Source of the DNA: Holophagales bacterium
GTDB lineage: Bacteria > Acidobacteriota > Thermoanaerobaculia > UBA5066
Assembly (NCBI GenBank): GCA_016719485.1
Contig: JADJZB010000026.1
Coordinates: 49,704-113,703, forward strand
Direction: 5' to 3'
Length of the DNA stretch: 64,000 nucleotides
A model generated the notes under the pieces. The model was not told the origin of the DNA, searched no databases, and saw only the letters and a list, made by a program, of their open reading frames with translations. Every line of letters begins with the position of its first letter. The first letter of the stretch is position 1. Position numbers and translations under genes: made by a program. Of the stretch, positions 61,650 through 64,000 are shown one piece after another.

Positions 61650-61677
61650 CGCCGATCGTCGCGTCGTCTCCAACTAT

Positions 61678-62046
61678 GTGCAACGCACCTTTGCGCTTGT
61701 TTCACTTGTCACGCTGGCTCTCTTCACGAGTGCGTGCGCACGTGCCAACGCACTCGTGACCGTTCAGAATGCATCTCCGGAGACAATACAGAATGCGACT
61801 ATTGTGGTGAGCGGCGAGGAGATTCAGATACGTGCGTTGAAACCGAATGAGTCAACGACGAGGAAATACACGATTGGAGTCGAATCTGATTTCGCCGTGC
61901 GCGTCGTATTTGCCGATGGCCGCACCCTCGTTCGTAACGTGGGCTACGCGGATGCCGGGCTGAATACGCACGACTACCTGACGATCTCCGCCGACGATGT
62001 CACGTACTCTTCTACACTCGAAGGGTCGAGCCAGTCGGAACGCTGA
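61678..62046 (+). CDS. small lipoprotein, unknown
   Basis: A 122-residue protein from GTG 61,678 with a signal (ALVSLVTLALFTSACARANA) and a lipobox-like TSAC. The mature part (NASPETIQNATIVVSGEEIQ, VESDFAVRVVFADGRTLVRN) is a small beta domain. An earlier ATG at 61,612 would add 22 residues before the signal and overlap the upstream gene, so the GTG is preferred. Confidence 0.6.
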   Translation: MQRTFALVSLVTLALFTSACARANALVTVQNASPETIQNATIVVSGEEIQIRALKPNESTTRKYTIGVESDFAVRVVFADGRTLVRNVGYADAGLNTHDYLTISADDVTYSSTLEGSSQSER

Positions 62047-62185
62047 AGTGCCTGCTGCCGTATGCCATTTGGCCTAGCCACGCACGCTTTCCCGTTCGGG
62101 TCCTTCATTCGGCGCGTCTTCGGCGAAACAGGCCACGCTCCACCCCTACCGTACCGGTGTTCTACTTCGTTAGACTGCAGACAGA

Positions 62186-62593
62186 ATGATCTCCTTCGTC
62201 TCACTCCCATGCGGCGCACGGTTCCATGAAGCCTTCACCGCTCATGTGCCTTCCGTGACGAGCAAGGAGGGTCTTATCCTCGAGGTGTCAACGCGCCTCC
62301 ATTTCCCGCTGAAATGCGGAATGAACTGGGATGCTCTCAATGACATCCTCTCTTACACGTACTGGCTCGAGGAACGCCGCGTAGTCATCGTTCATGACGA
62401 GCGCCCGGAGCTGACGCGGGAAGAGCTGGCTATTTACCTCGGGGTACTGCGCCATGTGATGGCCGATACTCTCGTCTACGAGGGACGCGCGTACGACGAG
62501 ATCGACGTCGTGTTCCCTCTCGAGGCGTACGACAGCGTCCAGCACGCTATCGTCGACTCGATCCGGCGCGATGAACTCCGCGGAAGTCTGTAA
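62186..62593 (+). CDS. barstar-like immunity protein
   Basis: A 135-residue acidic protein. The core SKEGLILEVSTRLHFPLKCG, GMNWDALNDILSYTYWLEER, RVVIVHDERPELTREELAIY matches the barstar fold (FPxxxGxNWDALxDxLxxLxWL), the inhibitor of barnase-type RNases. No barnase-like toxin is visible in the window, so it is an orphan immunity gene as read here. The ATG at 62,186 is the first start. Confidence 0.82.
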   Translation: MISFVSLPCGARFHEAFTAHVPSVTSKEGLILEVSTRLHFPLKCGMNWDALNDILSYTYWLEERRVVIVHDERPELTREELAIYLGVLRHVMADTLVYEGRAYDEIDVVFPLEAYDSVQHAIVDSIRRDELRGSL

Positions 62594-62683
62594 CCTCGCT
62601 CGTACAATTATTGTCTTGGCCGCCCACCGTGCGCAGAATCGCCGCTCGCTGTACGATTCCTATGTCATTCCTGATCCCATCCT

Positions 62684-63141
62684 ATGAAACTCAGCGAAGC
62701 GCTGTCGATCCGCGCTGATCTCCAAAAACGAATGGCGCAAGTCCTCGAACGGGCGTGCAACTGTGCGACATACCAGGAGGGAACGAAGCCCCCGGAGGAC
62801 GCAAACGTGCTCTATCGCGAGTACGGGGAGCTTGCCGCGCAATGTGAAGCTCTCGTGCAGCGCATCAATCAAACGAACTCCGCGACGCGCATCGAAGGAG
62901 CGAAAACGATCTCCGATGTCATTGCCGCGCGCGACACCTCCGCCTGCGCGCCGAAGCCGCACGTCGACTCGCGGACGCCGCGATTGATACGGCTCCACGT
63001 ATCGGCCGTTCCGAGATCCGCACGATCACCAGTATCGACGTCCCGTCCCTCCGCGCGGAATTCGATGCGCTCATGAAGCAGCACCGCCTTCTCGATCACA
63101 CCATCCAAGCCTCAAACTGGGAGACAGATCTTATCGATTGA
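62684..63141 (+). CDS. DIP1984-family protein, one frame break
   Basis: About 152 residues across a single-base deletion near 62,945. MKLSEALSIRADLQKRMAQV, LYREYGELAAQCEALVQRIN and QTNSATRIEGAKTISDVIAA match DIP1984, a coiled-coil family of unknown function; after the break LRLRAEAARRLADAAIDTAP, GRSEIRTITSIDVPSLRAEF and HTIQASNWETDLID complete the family's C-terminus. Often next to mobile-element genes. Confidence 0.78.
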
Positions 63142-63143
63142 AA

Positions 63144-63253
63144 GAGCGGGTAGCGCAATCGGCTGAGCGTGCGCACAGCAGCGACCGTCCTGCAACTGAC
63201 GGACTCTGGTGCACCTGGCTCACGTGCAGTGGGTTCGAGTCCCACATTCACAT
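63144..63253 (+). tRNA. tRNA-like sequence, anticodon loop CTGCAAC(T), mismatched acceptor
   Basis: It has a D-arm-like segment (GTAGCGCAATCGGCTGAGC), an anticodon-like stem CCGTC/GACGG with a GCA-containing loop, a long variable region, and a T arm GTGGG-TTCGAGT-CCCAC at 63,229-63,245. The 7-base acceptor strands do not pair (GAGCGGG against ATTCACA). It is either a degenerate or phage-type tRNA, or damaged by indels. Confidence 0.35.
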
Positions 63254-63390
63254 CGAACGAGCAGCACCGTGACACGCGTATCGCGTAGCGAGCACAACGT
63301 ACTTCCAGTGCACAGACAGCCGAATGCGTGAGGGTGGGTATGGGGATCTCCTGAACAACGGTCACTTGCGACCGCGCGTTCGTCTTCACG

Positions 63391-63426
63391 CTCTTGAGTC
63401 CAGGACCGCTTCCTGCTTCAATCGGA
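63391..63426. repeat. 36-bp direct repeat, right copy
   Basis: Matches the copy at 59,725-59,760 at 33 of 36 positions. Lies about 190 bases before the tRNA 3'-end remnant. Confidence 0.85.
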
Positions 63427-63578
63427 GCGCACCACGTCCTTTCCATTGCCACGTGAACATCTGGCCTTGAGCACCCCCGCTTGGGGCCAAAACCGGTTCC
63501 GCGACGAGCATTTCGTCGCATATGGAAGCCATAAACACCACTTTCCCGCCTGGCTCTGGGCTTGCGGAGCTTGAGGCC

Positions 63579-63605
63579 ACTGGTTCGAATCCAGTCGGGT
63601 GCACA
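63579..63605 (+). other. tRNA 3'-end remnant, candidate attachment site
   Basis: ACTGG-TTCGAAT-CCAGT-CGGGTGC reads as T arm plus 3' acceptor strand of a tRNA, followed by ACA. No matching 5' half (GCACCCG) lies within tRNA distance upstream. Such orphan 3' ends are left by tyrosine recombinases, and one starts 200 bases downstream. Confidence 0.55.
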
Positions 63606-63648
63606 CTGGCTTACAGATGCGCTGAAACGCGAAGGGCCCGTTGCCTTT

Positions 63649-63672
63649 CGCTTGGGGCCATGGCCCCAAGCG
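63649..63672. repeat. 24-bp perfect palindrome and related GCTTGGGGCCA words
   Basis: CGCTTGGGGCCA and its exact complement abut. The same 12-base word occurs directly at 63,478-63,489, and its complement (TGGCCCCAAGC) at 63,779-63,789. Three clustered sites between the tRNA remnant and the recombinase gene suit recombinase arm or regulator binding. Confidence 0.7.
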
Positions 63673-63802
63673 GGGTAAACGCTTTGCGGCCTGATTGGCC
63701 CACCGCCGGCGGGGCGTTCACGAGGTATGGAAGGGCTGGAAGCTACCTCCCACCCCTATGGTTTCCCGTTCCCCCCAGTGGCCCCAAGCCCTAAAAGCTG
63801 GA

Positions 63803-64000
63803 GTGCGGCCCCCTGCTGAAACGCTTGAGGCCGCTCCCTCGTTCGTCACCGAGGACGATCGTGTCTTCCTGGAGCGCCTCGATGAAGCGCAGCGGCGCTT
63901 CCGCGACCACGCCGAATACGTCTTGAATCACAGCCGCGCCACCATCAAGACCTACAAGATCTCCTACGACGTGTTCCGTCGGTTCCTCCTCGACCGCGCC
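63803..64000 (+). CDS. tyrosine recombinase/integrase, 5' part only
   Basis: The first 66 codons from GTG 63,803 to the window end: VRPPAETLEAAPSFVTEDDR, RFRDHAEYVLNHSRATIKTY, KISYDVFRRFLLDRA. The second half is the N-terminal SAM-like core-binding domain of phage-type integrases (HSxxTIKxYxxxxxxFxxFL). The catalytic domain lies beyond the window. The start is provisional; the frame is open a little further upstream. Position next to a tRNA 3' end supports an integrase that uses it. Confidence 0.75.
   Translation, partial: MRPPAETLEAAPSFVTEDDRVFLERLDEAQRRFRDHAEYVLNHSRATIKTYKISYDVFRRFLLDRA

Noticed and set aside
59725..63426. Integron cassette array
   Set aside because: Small genes in both orientations fit loosely, but no attC-like imperfect palindromes or integron integrase are visible.

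Overview
The window is high-GC DNA from a Gram-negative bacterium. SurA-type chaperones, an outer-membrane porin, a beta-barrel domain and lipoproteins imply an outer membrane. DUF4388 (PATAN), a dCache/HAMP Ser/Thr kinase, GAF-sigma54 regulation and many carboxypeptidase-regulatory-like domains are typical of Acidobacteriota or Myxococcota. An Acidobacteriota-like host is my best inference; no rRNA is present to prove it.

Core chromosome (1-32,070). A minus-strand operon runs mfd > PPIC lipoprotein > SurA fused to an outer-membrane barrel > GAF/sigma54 activator, with two GTGA start/stop overlaps. Next come an EF-P paralogue with the PTARG tip of EfpL/YeiP, a DUF4388 protein, a porin, a very large multi-domain surface protein with disrupted frame, a PhaR-type regulator, a kinase overlapping a cupredoxin gene, an Rrf2/cysteine desulfurase pair (GTGA overlap), a long ThyX, a CAP protein, enolase, an FtsB-like protein, a truncated kynureninase, a WXXGXW-repeat protein and ahpC/ahpF. 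Three long palindromes with a shared GTGTATTG/CAATACAC core lie between core genes.

Accessory region (about 32,070-64,000). It starts at the 3' end of an initiator tRNA-fMet gene and is visibly less GC-rich. It carries: (i) a restriction-modification-like cluster (N6 adenine methyltransferase, PD-(D/E)XK nuclease, DUF4365 protein); (ii) a mobilisation-like operon (coupling-type ATPase continuous with a replication-relaxation domain, coiled-coil, membrane and lipoprotein genes, small DNA-binding protein); (iii) a triple zinc-finger protein; (iv) an operon of SSB and OB-fold-like genes; (v) a complete IS3-family element (IS407-like) with a 4-bp target duplication; (vi) an RHS polymorphic toxin with PKD and DNRLRE-like domains inserted into its shell; (vii) a TOPRIM protein; (viii) an islet of small immunity-like genes (DUF5063, barstar-like and others) between two 36-bp direct repeats; (ix) a tRNA 3'-end remnant and the start of a tyrosine recombinase running off the window. 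This looks like one or more integrative elements accreted at tRNA genes.

Caveat: at least 18 single-base frame breaks interrupt otherwise well-preserved reading frames, in core and accessory genes alike. Uncorrected indel errors in the assembly are the simplest explanation; true pseudogenisation is the alternative. Disrupted genes are annotated across their full extent, with approximate break positions.
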